Shown here piece after piece: positions 36,796 through 45,820 of a stretch of 64,000 bases of DNA. Under the pieces are notes generated by a model. That model was given only the letters and a program-made list of their open reading frames with translations. It was not told the DNA's origin and searched no databases. The stretch comes from Cellulomonas aerilata (GTDB taxonomy: Bacteria; Actinomycetota; Actinomycetes; Actinomycetales; Cellulomonadaceae): positions 1 through 64,000 of the forward strand of contig NZ_BJYY01000009.1 in assembly GCF_007991755.1 (NCBI RefSeq). Direction: 5' to 3'. Numbering within the stretch: the first letter of the stretch is position 1; each line of letters opens with the position of its first letter. The position numbers and the translations under genes were made by a program.

Positions 36796-38039
36796 CCACG
36801 TGTCCTCGCCTCCTGAGCCCAGCCCGCCGGCGCGCGGTCCCGGTCGCTCCGACGGATGCCGGGGTGGCCATGGCCACGGTCGTCTGGGTCGTCACGCTCA
36901 CCGGGATCATCGCCGCGACCCTGGCGACCATGACGGTGTTCGCCATCGGTCACACGAGCAGCAACCGCGCCTCCGTGCAGGCCGTCGCCGCTGCGGAAGC
37001 GGGGATCGACTACGCCCGCACCAGGCTCATGGACCCCACGATCTGCCGCCCGGACCCGTCCGGTGGCCCCGCAACCATCGCGAGCCCGACCCCCGGCCCG
37101 GTGTTCACCGTGCGGGTCCAGTACCAGCGCCCGAACGCGCCGACCGGGGAGTGGGTGAACGGCTGTCCGGTCGCCGAGGCCTCCGAGGTGCGCCTGCGGG
37201 CGACCGGCGACGCGATCCAGCGAGGGGTTGCCGGCCAGAGCTCGGGCGACGTCGAGACCGTCGACTCGGTCTACACCGGCAGGAAGCTCGAGTTCCCCTA
37301 CGTGGAGATGACGACGCAGTCGCCGCGAGCGGGCGGGCACCTCCTGGAGTTCGCCACGGGGACCGAGGGCACGGGCCTGACGACCCGGTCGGCGACAGCC
37401 GCCCAGTTCCCCGGACTCACCAAGGACGACTACCGGTGGCGACGGTTCGACGTCATGTCGGTCCCGGACATGGCGGCCGGACTCGGCGCCGGCCTCTCAA
37501 GCACCTGCACCCTCACCGCGACTGCGGGGGCGACCGCTCTTCGGGTCACGGTTCCGCTCAGGGTCGAGGCCCGGTCGAGCAGCTGCTCGGCGCTGCGGCT
37601 CTCCTCGGCGACCGGCGCGAGGTTCACGGTCGAGCTCGGGGCGGACCTCGTCATCTTCGCCGACCAGTTCGAGCTCAGCGGGACGCTGGTCGTGCGCTCC
37701 ACCGACGGGCTGCCGCACACGTTGTACGTCGTGCGTCCGTGGACCGGGTCGTGCGCGAGCGATGCGGCCGACGTCAAGATCGGGCGTGGAGCGGGGGGCA
37801 CCGGGATCCAGACGCTGGACGGCGCGCGCGTGATGCTGTACAGCGCGGCCGGCATGGTGTTCGGGGAGTCCGGCGCGCCCCAGCAGCAGGACTTCGCCGG
37901 CCAGATCTACGCCTGCTCCCTCTGGTACCACGACAAGGTCCGCCTGACGTACGCACCAGCCACCGCGAGGATCCTCGGGAACGACGCGCCCTGGCCTGCC
38001 ACCCAGCTGGTGTCGAAGCTCGACATCCCGAACCCCTAG
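36786..38039 (+). CDS. PilX-like pilus-associated protein with a large head
   Basis: 417 aa. The N-terminal segment DAGVAMATVVWVVTLTGIIA is hydrophobic like PilX_N but lacks a glutamate at position 5. The region after it is large (about 360 aa), with several cysteines and a beta-rich C-terminal half (FTVELGADLVIFADQFELSG). GTG overlaps the preceding gene by 10 nt. It may form the tip complex with the two minor pilins, or be an adhesin. Family call is moderate. Confidence 0.7.
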   Translation: MLLTTCPRLLSPARRRAVPVAPTDAGVAMATVVWVVTLTGIIAATLATMTVFAIGHTSSNRASVQAVAAAEAGIDYARTRLMDPTICRPDPSGGPATIASPTPGPVFTVRVQYQRPNAPTGEWVNGCPVAEASEVRLRATGDAIQRGVAGQSSGDVETVDSVYTGRKLEFPYVEMTTQSPRAGGHLLEFATGTEGTGLTTRSATAAQFPGLTKDDYRWRRFDVMSVPDMAAGLGAGLSSTCTLTATAGATALRVTVPLRVEARSSSCSALRLSSATGARFTVELGADLVIFADQFELSGTLVVRSTDGLPHTLYVVRPWTGSCASDAADVKIGRGAGGTGIQTLDGARVMLYSAAGMVFGESGAPQQQDFAGQIYACSLWYHDKVRLTYAPATARILGNDAPWPATQLVSKLDIPNP

Positions 38040-38051
38040 GCCGAGAGCCCC

Positions 38052-38825
38052 ATGTCACTCCTCGTCGCCCCGCTCGCCCTCCTCGGCCTCCTCGTCGGCT
38101 CCTTCCTCAACGTGGTCGTGTCCCGCGTGCCCGCCGGCGAGTCGGTCGTGCACCCGCCGAGCCGGTGCCCGACCTGCGGCAGCCGCATCCGCCCGTGGGA
38201 CAACGTGCCGGTCCTCTCGTGGCTGGTCCTGAGGGGTCGCTGCCGGGACTGCGGCACGCGGATCTCCGCGCGCTACCCGGCGGTGGAGGCGGCGACCGCC
38301 GTCCTGTTCGCGCTGGTCGCGCTCCTCGTGGGGCCGTGGGCCGTGCCCGCCTTCGCCTACCTGGCCGCCATCGGCGTCGCGCTCGCGCTGATCGACCTCG
38401 ACACCCACCGGCTCCCGAACGCGATCGTCCTGCCGTCGTACCCCGTGCTCGGGGCGCTCCTCGCGCTGGCCTCGTGGGGCACCGGCGACTGGTCGGCGCT
38501 GCTGCGGGCCGTCATCGGTGGCACGGCGCTCTGGGTGGCGTACTTCGCGCTGTGCCTGGCCAAGCCGGGCGGCATGGGCTTCGGCGACGTCAAGCTCGCC
38601 GGCCTGCTGGGTGGCGCACTGGCGTGGCTCGGCTGGGGACCGTTCGCCGTCGGCGCCTTCGGCGCGTTCGTCCTCGGCGGCCTCTTCGCGGTCGTGCTGC
38701 TGGTCACCGGCCGCGCCGGTCGGGGCAGCGGCATCCCGTTCGGCCCGTGGATGCTGCTGGGCGCCGGCCTCGGTGTCGCCGTCGGGGAGCCGCTGTGGGG
38801 TGCCTACCTGGGCCTCCTGGTCTGA
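38052..38825 (+). CDS. pilD: Prepilin peptidase PilD (A24 aspartic protease)
   Basis: 257 aa, polytopic. N-terminal methylase-like domain with the paired zinc motifs CPTC and CRDC, catalytic aspartates in ALIDLDTHRLPN and GFGDVKLAG. It cleaves and N-methylates the prepilins encoded just upstream. Start 12 nt after the PilX-like stop. Confidence 0.95.
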   Translation: MSLLVAPLALLGLLVGSFLNVVVSRVPAGESVVHPPSRCPTCGSRIRPWDNVPVLSWLVLRGRCRDCGTRISARYPAVEAATAVLFALVALLVGPWAVPAFAYLAAIGVALALIDLDTHRLPNAIVLPSYPVLGALLALASWGTGDWSALLRAVIGGTALWVAYFALCLAKPGGMGFGDVKLAGLLGGALAWLGWGPFAVGAFGAFVLGGLFAVVLLVTGRAGRGSGIPFGPWMLLGAGLGVAVGEPLWGAYLGLLV

Positions 38826-38839
38826 CGGGCGACGCGGCG

Positions 38840-38855
38840 GGTCCTTCGCAGGACC
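38840..38855 (+). repeat. Small hairpin after pilD
   Basis: GGTCCT-TCGC-AGGACC forms a 6-bp stem with a 4-nt loop, 15 nt after the pilD stop. It may be a weak terminator between the pilD and pilM units. Confidence 0.35.
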
Positions 38856-38880
38856 GGCACGACGGCGCCGGGCGCAACAG

Positions 38881-38908
38881 GTCACAACGGGTGATCGCCT
38901 GCCGATAG
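38881..38908 (+). promoter_or_regulatory. Sigma-28-like promoter GTCA-N16-GCCGATAG before pilM
   Basis: GTCA 38881-38884 (one mismatch to CTCA), then GCCGATAG 38901-38908, 38 nt before the pilM GTG. Confidence 0.55.
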
Positions 38909-38946
38909 GCCGGGCGGACCACGTAGACCACAGAAGGAGCCCCGCC

Positions 38947-40011
38947 GTGCCCAAGGCAGGAGTCGTCGGCCTCGACGTCGGCAGCACGCACGTGCGCGCC
39001 GCCGAGATCCGGCTCGCGCGCGGCCGCGCAGGGGGGAATCCCGTGCCGACCCTGACCCGGTACGCCGAGGTGCGCCTGCCGCTGGGCGCCGTCCGCGACG
39101 GCGAGGTGGCCGACCCCTCCGCCGTGACGGACGCCCTCAGGCGGCTGTGGGCCGAGGGCCGGTTCTCCACCCGCGACGTCAACATCGGCGTCGGGAACCA
39201 GCGCGTCGTCGTCCGCGAGCTCGACCTGCCGTGGATGCCCCTGCCGCACATCCGCGCCTCGCTGCCGTTCCAGGTGCAGGAGCTCATCCCCATGCCGGTC
39301 GAGGAGGCGCTGCTCGACTACTACCCGACGGGGGAGCGCGAGGGCTCGTCCGGACGGATGGTCCAGGGCATGCTCGTCGCCGCCACCCGGGACACCGTCC
39401 GCGCGAACCTCATGGCCGTGGAGTCCGCCGGGCTGCGGACGCAGATGGTGGACCTCGGTCCGTTCGCCCTGCTGCGGTCGCTGGCCCACGGCGACCACGC
39501 GGCGCGGACCGTCGCCCTGGTCGAGATCGGCGCCCGCATCACCCAGGTCGTCATCGTCGCGCACGGCGTCCCGCGCTTCGTGCGCATGCTGCCGTCCGGC
39601 GGGCAGAACGTCACCGACGCCGTCGCCGCGGCCCTCGGCATCGCCGCGGCCGAGGCGGAGGACGTGAAGCGGGCGGTCGGGATCGGCCGCGAGGTCGGCC
39701 CCGAGCAGGAGGCGGCCGCGGAGGCGATCAGCACCGTGGTCCGGCCGCTCGTGGAGGCCGTGCGCAACACCTTCGTCTACTACGCGAGCAACAACACCGG
39801 GGCCGGGATCGAGGTGGCGGTCCTCAGCGGGGGCGCGTCCCAGCTCCCCGGCCTGGACCGGTACCTGGCCGCGACGAGCCGGCTGCCCGTCGTCGCCGGC
39901 GATCCGCTGGGGTCGCTGCGGGTCGTGCGTGACGAGCGCCTCCGGTCGGTCACCCGGAACGCCGCCGTCATGGCGACGCCGATCGGTCTGGCGTACGGGG
40001 TGGCGGCATGA
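38947..40011 (+). CDS. pilM: Type IV pilus assembly protein PilM (actin-like)
   Basis: 354 aa. Actin-fold nucleotide-binding features GVVGLDVGSTHVRAAEIR (phosphate 1) and VALVEIGARITQVVIV (phosphate 2), and the PilM segment LPFQVQELIPMPVEEALLD. It forms the cytosolic ring that binds the PilN N-terminus. GTG 38947 has AAGGAG. It overlaps pilN by 4 bp. Confidence 0.93.
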   Translation: MPKAGVVGLDVGSTHVRAAEIRLARGRAGGNPVPTLTRYAEVRLPLGAVRDGEVADPSAVTDALRRLWAEGRFSTRDVNIGVGNQRVVVRELDLPWMPLPHIRASLPFQVQELIPMPVEEALLDYYPTGEREGSSGRMVQGMLVAATRDTVRANLMAVESAGLRTQMVDLGPFALLRSLAHGDHAARTVALVEIGARITQVVIVAHGVPRFVRMLPSGGQNVTDAVAAALGIAAAEAEDVKRAVGIGREVGPEQEAAAEAISTVVRPLVEAVRNTFVYYASNNTGAGIEVAVLSGGASQLPGLDRYLAATSRLPVVAGDPLGSLRVVRDERLRSVTRNAAVMATPIGLAYGVAA

Positions 40012-40682
40012 GGGCACGGACGGCGACTCTCGCCGCACCCGCCCGTCCCCAGGTCAACCTGCTGCCCGGGGACGTCCGGCAGGCCCGGACGCTCGGCGTC
40101 GTCAAGCGCTGGACGCTGGTCTCCAGCGGGGTGACGCTGCTCGCCATCGGCACCGTCGCCGCCGTCGCGCAGCTGCAGACCCAGATCGCGGACTCCGAGC
40201 TCGCGCAGGCGGACGCCGAGTCGGCCGGGATCGTGGCGGAGCAGCGCCCGTTCGCCCGGATCACCTCGCTGCGGGCCGAGCTGGAGACGCTCCGATCGGC
40301 GCGTGACCACGGGGTTGCCCAGGAGATCCTGTGGTCGGACTACCTCGGTGCGATCACAGCGGTCACCCCACCCGGCGTCGGGATCAGCACGCTCGACTAC
40401 ACGGGCGCGACCCCGCTCGCCGCCGCCCCCGGCTCGGCCGACCCGCTCGTCGTGGCCGGGATCGGGGCGATCACCTTCACCGCCCTGGCCGCGGACGTGC
40501 CGGACACCGCCGCGTGGGCCGACGCCCTGGACGCCGTGCCGGGGTTCCGCGACGTCCGGGTCACCACGGTCGACCGCGCCGACAAGGGCGGCGACCTCCG
40601 CTACGAGATGACCGGGACGATCCAGGTCGACGACGCCGCGCTGGCCCACCGCTTCGACCCGCAGCCCGAGGGGGACCGATGA
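40008..40682 (+). CDS. pilN: Type IV pilus assembly protein PilN
   Basis: 224 aa. The short cytosolic N-terminus RPQVNLLPGDVRQ contains the VNLLP-type PilM-binding motif, followed by one membrane segment (about 40-60), a coiled coil and an extracytoplasmic ferredoxin-like domain. It bridges PilM and PilO. ATG overlaps pilM (ATGA). Confidence 0.9.
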   Translation: MRARTATLAAPARPQVNLLPGDVRQARTLGVVKRWTLVSSGVTLLAIGTVAAVAQLQTQIADSELAQADAESAGIVAEQRPFARITSLRAELETLRSARDHGVAQEILWSDYLGAITAVTPPGVGISTLDYTGATPLAAAPGSADPLVVAGIGAITFTALAADVPDTAAWADALDAVPGFRDVRVTTVDRADKGGDLRYEMTGTIQVDDAALAHRFDPQPEGDR

Positions 40683-41704
40683 CCCGCCGCAATGGCTCCG
40701 TCGAATGGATCGCCGGCACGGCCGTCGTGTGCCTGCTCGCGCTGGTCGCGTCGTGGCTGCTCCTGTTCGGACCGCTGCTGGACCAGGCCGCGGCCACGCG
40801 TGCCCAGGCCGAGCAGGTCCGCGACCAGAACGAGGCGCTGCGTGCGTCCGTGGACGCGCTGCGCGCCGACTTCGCGCACCTCGCCGAGTACGAGTCCGAG
40901 CTGACCGCCCTGGACGCCGCCGTGCCGTCGCGGGCCACGCTGACCGACCTGACACGCGAGCTGGCCGCCGCCGCGACCGCCGCCGGTGTGACGATCGTCG
41001 GGATGGACGTGTCGACCGCGGTGGCCCTCACCGGTGAGCCGGTAGCGCCGCCCGCGGCCGCCGAGGGCGCCGCCTCGGACACCGCCGCGACCACCGACCC
41101 GGCCGCGCCTGCCGCGCCGGCCGCCCCGCCGGCGGGTGCGGCCCCGGTGGCTCCGCCGGTACCCGGCATGGTCGCGATCCCGCTCAGCATCGACGTGGTC
41201 GGCTCGGTGGAGCCGGCCCGGGCGTTCCTCGCTGCGGTGCAGACCGCTCTGGACAGGCAGCTGCTCGTCACGACGCTCGCCGTCAAGGCGCTCGAGGAGT
41301 CGGACCCCACCGACAGGATGCCGGCCACCGCGGTCGGCGACGTCGAGGTGACCGTCGGCGCCCTCGCGTACGTGCTGCCGCGCTCGGACTCCGAGCCCAC
41401 CGAGGACGGCGTGCCGCTGCCGGGCGGCTCCGGGGCGAACCCGTTCGTCCCGTCCGTCGAGGCACCCGCGCCCGTGCCGCCCGACCCGGCCCAGTCGGTG
41501 GCGGACGCCGTGGCGGCGGCGATCGCCGAGGCGTCCGCGACCGCCGAGGCGGCAGCCGCCGAGCGCGCAGCCGCAGCGGCGGCGGCGGCAGCGGCGACCC
41601 AGGCAGCGTCCTCGACCCCGCCCGCGGCCACGACGACGTCGACGACCCCCGGCGTCGAGGTCGACGCCGACGCCGCACCCGCGGACCCGCCGTCCGGCGG
41701 CTGA
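40679..41704 (+). CDS. pilO: PilO-like pilus alignment protein with long low-complexity tail
   Basis: 341 aa. Membrane segment about 12-32, coiled coil with repeated [11 protein letters not shown], then a small folded domain interrupted by an Ala/Pro linker (residues about 122-160), and a C-terminal tail of about 110 residues that is almost only Ala, Pro, Thr, Glu and Val. PilO normally ends near 200 aa, so the tail is an addition. It overlaps pilN by 4 bp. No PilP or PilQ follows, as expected without an outer membrane. Confidence 0.85.
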   Translation: MTRRNGSVEWIAGTAVVCLLALVASWLLLFGPLLDQAAATRAQAEQVRDQNEALRASVDALRADFAHLAEYESELTALDAAVPSRATLTDLTRELAAAATAAGVTIVGMDVSTAVALTGEPVAPPAAAEGAASDTAATTDPAAPAAPAAPPAGAAPVAPPVPGMVAIPLSIDVVGSVEPARAFLAAVQTALDRQLLVTTLAVKALEESDPTDRMPATAVGDVEVTVGALAYVLPRSDSEPTEDGVPLPGGSGANPFVPSVEAPAPVPPDPAQSVADAVAAAIAEASATAEAAAAERAAAAAAAAAATQAASSTPPAATTTSTTPGVEVDADAAPADPPSGG

Positions 41705-41844
41705 GAGCCACCGGCCGACGAGCCACCGGCCGGTCGTCCCTCGCCCCCGTCGCACGTGACGTCCCTCCGCAGCGCCGGCCCCTGCCGCGTCCGCAGCCCG
41801 GACGTGGGCCGGGACCCCTCGGCGAGCGTGGAAGGATCGACGCC

Positions 41845-43038
41845 ATGCTGCGTTGGTTGACCGCCGGAGAGTCGCACGGCCCCGCCCTCACGGGGATCCT
41901 CGAGGGGCTGCCGGCCGGCGTCGAGGTGACGACCCGGGACATCCAGGACGCGCTCGCGCGACGGCGGCTGGGCTACGGCCGCGGGGCCCGGATGAAGTTC
42001 GAGCAGGACGAGGTCCGGATCCTCGGCGGCGTCCGGCTCGGACTCAGCCAGGGCGGCCCGGTGGCCCTCGAGATCGGCAACACCGAGTGGCCGAAGTGGG
42101 TCGACGTCATGTCCGCCGACCCGGTCGACGACCCCGAGAAGCTCAACCGCGCGCGCAACGCGCCGCTGACCCGACCCCGTCCCGGCCACGCCGACCTCGT
42201 CGGCATGCGCAAGTTCGGCTTCGACGACGCGCGCCCCGTCCTCGAGCGCGCCTCCGCCCGCGAGACCGCCACGCGCGTGGCGCTGGGGACCGTGGCGGCC
42301 AGGTTCCTGGAGCAGGCCGCCGGCATCCGGCTCGTCTCGCACGTCGTCGCGATCGGCCCGGTCGGCGTGCCCGACGACGCCCCGCTGCCCACGCCGGACG
42401 ACGTCGCCCTCCTCGACGCCGACCCCGTCCGCTGCGCGCACCCACCGACGTCCGCGGCGATGGTCGCCGAGATCGACGACTGCCACCAGGCGGGGGACAC
42501 CCTCGGCGGGATCGTGGAGGTCCTCGCGTACGGCGTCCCGTCGGGCGTCGGCACCTACGTGCACGGTGACCGGCGCCTGGACGCGCGGCTGGCCGCGGCG
42601 CTCATGGGCATCCAGGCGATCAAGGGCGTCGAGGTCGGCGACGGCTTCCGCACCGCGGCCCGGCGCGGCTCGCAGGCGCACGACGAGATCGAGCGCGACC
42701 CGCTGTCCGGACGCATCCGCCGCCGCAGCAACCGTGCCGGCGGCATCGAGGGCGGCATGGCGAACGGCGAGGTCCTGCGCGTCCGCGCCGCCATGAAGCC
42801 CATCTCGACCGTCCCGCGCGCGCTGTCCACGGTCGACACCGCCAACGGCGAGCCGGCCAAGGCGCAGCACCAGCGCTCCGACGTGTGCGCGGTCCCGCCG
42901 GCCGCCGTCGTCGCCGAGGCCATGACCGCCCTGGTGCTGGCCGACGCGCTGCTGGAGAAGTTCGGCGGGGACTCCGTGGCCGAGGTCGCGCGCAACGTCG
43001 CCGGCTACCTCGCCGCGGTCCCCGAGCTGCAGCGGTGA
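41845..43038 (+). CDS. aroC: Chorismate synthase
   Basis: 397 aa. Signature [21 protein letters not shown] at the start, [15 protein letters not shown], and [11 protein letters not shown]. It makes chorismate from EPSP using reduced FMN. A weak AAGGAT box ends 7 nt before the ATG, so a leaderless start is possible. The stop overlaps aroK by 4 bp. Confidence 0.98.
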   Translation: MLRWLTAGESHGPALTGILEGLPAGVEVTTRDIQDALARRRLGYGRGARMKFEQDEVRILGGVRLGLSQGGPVALEIGNTEWPKWVDVMSADPVDDPEKLNRARNAPLTRPRPGHADLVGMRKFGFDDARPVLERASARETATRVALGTVAARFLEQAAGIRLVSHVVAIGPVGVPDDAPLPTPDDVALLDADPVRCAHPPTSAAMVAEIDDCHQAGDTLGGIVEVLAYGVPSGVGTYVHGDRRLDARLAAALMGIQAIKGVEVGDGFRTAARRGSQAHDEIERDPLSGRIRRRSNRAGGIEGGMANGEVLRVRAAMKPISTVPRALSTVDTANGEPAKAQHQRSDVCAVPPAAVVAEAMTALVLADALLEKFGGDSVAEVARNVAGYLAAVPELQR

Positions 43039-43592
43039 GCGGGTCCGGACCGCGCGTCGTGCTCATCGGCCCGCCCGGCGCCGGGAAGTCGACCGTGGGG
43101 CGGGCGCTCGCCCACGAGCTCAGGCTGCGGCTGCGGGACACCGACGCGGACGTCGAGGCCGGCGCCGGCAAGCCCATCCGCGAGATCTTCGTCGACGACG
43201 GCGAGCCGCACTTCCGCACCCTGGAGCGCGCGGCCGTCGCCCGGGCCCTCGAGGAGCACGACGGCGTCCTGGCGCTCGGCGGCGGCGCCGTGATGGACCC
43301 GCTGACGGAGGCCGATCTCGTCGCGTACGCCGGGCGGGGCGGCGTCGTCGTCTTCCTCGACGTGTCGCTCGCGCACGCCTCGCCGCGGGTCGGCTTCAAC
43401 CAGGCCCGCCCGCTGCTGGTCGGCAACCCGCGCGCGCAGTGGCAGGCGCTCATGGAACGGCGCCGACCCGTCTACCAGCGCCTCAGCACCCTGGCCGTCA
43501 GCACGGACGGCCGCACCGCCGGGCAGGTCGCCCGGACCATCGCCGAGAGCCTGGTCTCCGGCGACGACGGACCGAAGGACGCACAGCCGTGA
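43035..43592 (+). CDS. aroK: Shikimate kinase
   Basis: 185 aa. P-loop [11 protein letters not shown], shikimate-binding [18 protein letters not shown] and GGGAVM, lid region [18 protein letters not shown] overlaps aroC, and the stop overlaps aroB (GTGA). Confidence 0.96.
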   Translation: MSGSGPRVVLIGPPGAGKSTVGRALAHELRLRLRDTDADVEAGAGKPIREIFVDDGEPHFRTLERAAVARALEEHDGVLALGGGAVMDPLTEADLVAYAGRGGVVVFLDVSLAHASPRVGFNQARPLLVGNPRAQWQALMERRRPVYQRLSTLAVSTDGRTAGQVARTIAESLVSGDDGPKDAQP

Positions 43593-44752
43593 CCGAGACC
43601 GACCGCACCACCGCCGCCACCGCCCCGCGGGTCGTCCGCGTCGAGGGCGAGCGTCCCTACGACGTCGTCATCGGCCGGCGCCTGCTCGGCGAGCTGCCGG
43701 CCCTCCTGGGCGCCGACGTCCAGCGCGTGCTGATCATCTGCACCGAGGCGATGACCGCGTCTGCCGACGCCGTCCGCGAGGACCTCGTCGCCCAGGGGTA
43801 CCAGGCGATCCTCGCCGAGGTGCCCGACGCCGAGGGCGCCAAGTCCGCCGAGGTCGCCTCGTTCTGCTGGGGCGTGCTCGGGCAGGCCGACTTCACGCGC
43901 TCCGACGCGATCGTGTCCCTGGGCGGCGGTGCCACCACCGACCTCGCAGGGTTCGTGGCGTCCACCTGGCTGCGCGGCATCAAGGTAGTGCACATCCCCA
44001 CCACGCTGCTGGCGATGGTCGACGCCGCCGTCGGGGGCAAGACCGGCATCAACACGGCGGAGGGCAAGAATCTCGTCGGCACGTTCTTCCCGCCGGCCGG
44101 TGTGCTCTGCGACCTCGCGGCGCTGGAGTCGCTGCCGAAGTGGGACTTCGTCGCGGGCCTGGCCGAGGTCATCAAGTGCGGCTTCATCGCCGACCCGCGC
44201 ATCCTCGAGCTCGTCGAGGCGGACCCGGCGGGGCTCGTGGAGCGCGGCGGCGCGTCGGGGGAGGACAGCGCGGGCGAGGACGTCCTGACCGAGCTGATCG
44301 AGCGCTCCATCCGCGTCAAGGCGCGGGTCGTGGGGGAGGACCTCACCGAGGCGGGCCTCCGCGAGATCCTCAACTACGGGCACACCCTCGCCCACGCGAT
44401 CGAGCAGGTCGAGCGCTACGCGTGGCGGCACGGGGCGGCGGTGTCCGTCGGGATGATGTTCGTCGCCGAGCTGGCGCGGCTCGCGGGCCGCCTCGACGAC
44501 GCCGTCGTCGACCGTCACCGCGACATCCTCACGTCGGTGGGCCTGCCGGTGACCTACCGCGGCGACCGGTGGGAGCAGCTGCTCGCGGTCATGCGGCGCG
44601 ACAAGAAGTCCCGCGGGGACCTGCTGCGCTTCGTCGTGCTCGACGACCTCGCCAGGCCCGCACGGCTGGAGGGCCCGGACCCGACGCTGCTCGCTGCGGC
44701 CTACGCCGAGATCAGCGCGGACGCCCCGACGACGAGGACCATCTCGCTGTAG
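43589..44752 (+). CDS. aroB: 3-dehydroquinate synthase
   Basis: 387 aa. NAD- and zinc-binding motifs [36 protein letters not shown], the metal-ligand segment [10 protein letters not shown] and [12 protein letters not shown]. Second step of the shikimate pathway. A short insertion ([13 protein letters not shown]) lies in the C-terminal domain. In many actinobacteria aroQ follows directly; here 2.5 kb of other genes intervene. Confidence 0.97.
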   Translation: MTETDRTTAATAPRVVRVEGERPYDVVIGRRLLGELPALLGADVQRVLIICTEAMTASADAVREDLVAQGYQAILAEVPDAEGAKSAEVASFCWGVLGQADFTRSDAIVSLGGGATTDLAGFVASTWLRGIKVVHIPTTLLAMVDAAVGGKTGINTAEGKNLVGTFFPPAGVLCDLAALESLPKWDFVAGLAEVIKCGFIADPRILELVEADPAGLVERGGASGEDSAGEDVLTELIERSIRVKARVVGEDLTEAGLREILNYGHTLAHAIEQVERYAWRHGAAVSVGMMFVAELARLAGRLDDAVVDRHRDILTSVGLPVTYRGDRWEQLLAVMRRDKKSRGDLLRFVVLDDLARPARLEGPDPTLLAAAYAEISADAPTTRTISL

Positions 44753-44820
44753 GGCCTGGGCGCGTCCCCGCGTCCCCGCGTGGCCGCCTGACGCGAGCAC
44801 CGGGCGGGCGGCGATCGACC

Positions 44821-45255
44821 TCAGGCCTGCTGGCTCGCGTAGGCCTCGGGACCCTGCTGGGCGGCGACCGGGTCCATGTACCCGAACTCGAGGACGTTGC
44901 CGTCGGGATCGGTGAGCTGGCGCTGGTACATGAAGCCCAGGTCGGTGGCCGGGTGCGACTCCGTGCCGCCCGCGGCGATGCCGTCGGCGACGGCCTTGTC
45001 GATCGCCTCACGGTCGTCGAGGAAGATGGCGGTCGCCACGGACACGGCTGCTGCCGGGTCGCCGATCGGCCGGTCGGAGAAGGTCTGGAAGTACTCCCGG
45101 ACGAGGATCATGAAGTAGCTGTGGTCCTCCTCCACGACCACGCACGCGGCGTTGTGGTCGGTGAAGAGAGGATTGATGGTGAATCCGATCGCCGTGTAGA
45201 ACGCCTTCGCGCGCTCGAGGTCGCTCACCGGCAGGTTGACGAACATCGCGGTCAT
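44821..45255 (-). CDS. VOC-family (glyoxalase/bleomycin resistance-like) protein
   Basis: 144 aa. Two beta-alpha-beta-beta-beta units: MFVNLPVSDLERAKAFYTAIGF and TDPDGNVLEFGYMD; the glutamate near the end is a usual metal ligand. It resembles the PhnB/YjdN-like group of VOC proteins. Substrate unknown. Opposite in strand to the aro genes, so it appears inserted. The frame extends upstream into Pro/His repeats that are probably not translated; ATG 45255 is preferred. Confidence 0.85.
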   Translation of the reverse strand: MTAMFVNLPVSDLERAKAFYTAIGFTINPLFTDHNAACVVVEEDHSYFMILVREYFQTFSDRPIGDPAAAVSVATAIFLDDREAIDKAVADGIAAGGTESHPATDLGFMYQRQLTDPDGNVLEFGYMDPVAAQQGPEAYASQQA

Positions 45256-45820
45256 GGTGGTCTCGCTCTCGTGGACGGGGTGTGCGGTGCGGTGCGGGCG
45301 GTGCGGGCGGTGCGGCCGCGCTGGCGTGACCGTGGCCCTTGCTCCCTGGCTTCGACCGCCCGGTTGCTCGCAAGTCATCGGAGCAAGTGGTGAGGGGCCT
45401 GGTAGGCGCCGCGACCGGGCGGTCTCGACGGGTGGTCGTCAGCCGGTTGGGCGGTCTCGACGGGTGGTGGTCAGCCGGTTCGGCGGTCTCGACGGGGTGG
45501 TCGTCAGTGCGGCCGGGCCTCGACCTGGCCCGGCTGAGCCGCGGTAGGACCGGCAAACGGGCTGCGAGGGCGCCGCCATGCCGCCCCCCTCGCCCGGATG
45601 CGCGGCCACCTCACCCATCGCTTCCCCGACCTGAGGGGACACCGTCGTCGCCCAGCAGGTTCTGGGCGGCGCCATTTCTCGACGGCTTCGCCCAGCATTC
45701 CACCCGCCCCCAGGTCGCTCGGACGAGAACCCGTCCACAGGCCATTGATCACTTCTCCGGCGTGTCAGTGGCTCCTCCTAGCATGGGAATTGAGCAAAAG
45801 CCCGAGAACCCCGCGACGGA
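45256..45820. other. 565-nt gap without a gene: short repeats, a hairpin and a possible promoter
   Basis: It holds a GGTGCGGGC-type microsatellite at about 45285-45320, a 32-bp repeat array (listed separately), a GCCCAG/CTGGGC hairpin (45650-45655 and 45662-45667) and a TAGCAT -10-like box (45779-45784) before the HNH gene. No convincing coding frame was seen. Confidence 0.6.
45421..45512. repeat. 32-bp tandem repeat, about three copies
   Basis: Units start at 45421, 45453 and 45485 with GGTCTCGACGGG. The first two differ at two bases; the third has a one-base insertion and diverges at its end. Similar GGTCTCGAC-type intergenic repeats occur in actinobacteria, often near HNH genes (from memory). 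Confidence 0.75.

Noticed and set aside
45285-45378. N-terminal extension of the VOC protein with Pro-His repeats
   Set aside because: The repeats come from a GGTGCGG microsatellite; the family start and a plausible ribosome site are at 45255.
45421-45512. 32-bp repeats as a CRISPR array
   Set aside because: The copies are directly adjacent without spacers, there are only three, and no cas genes are nearby.
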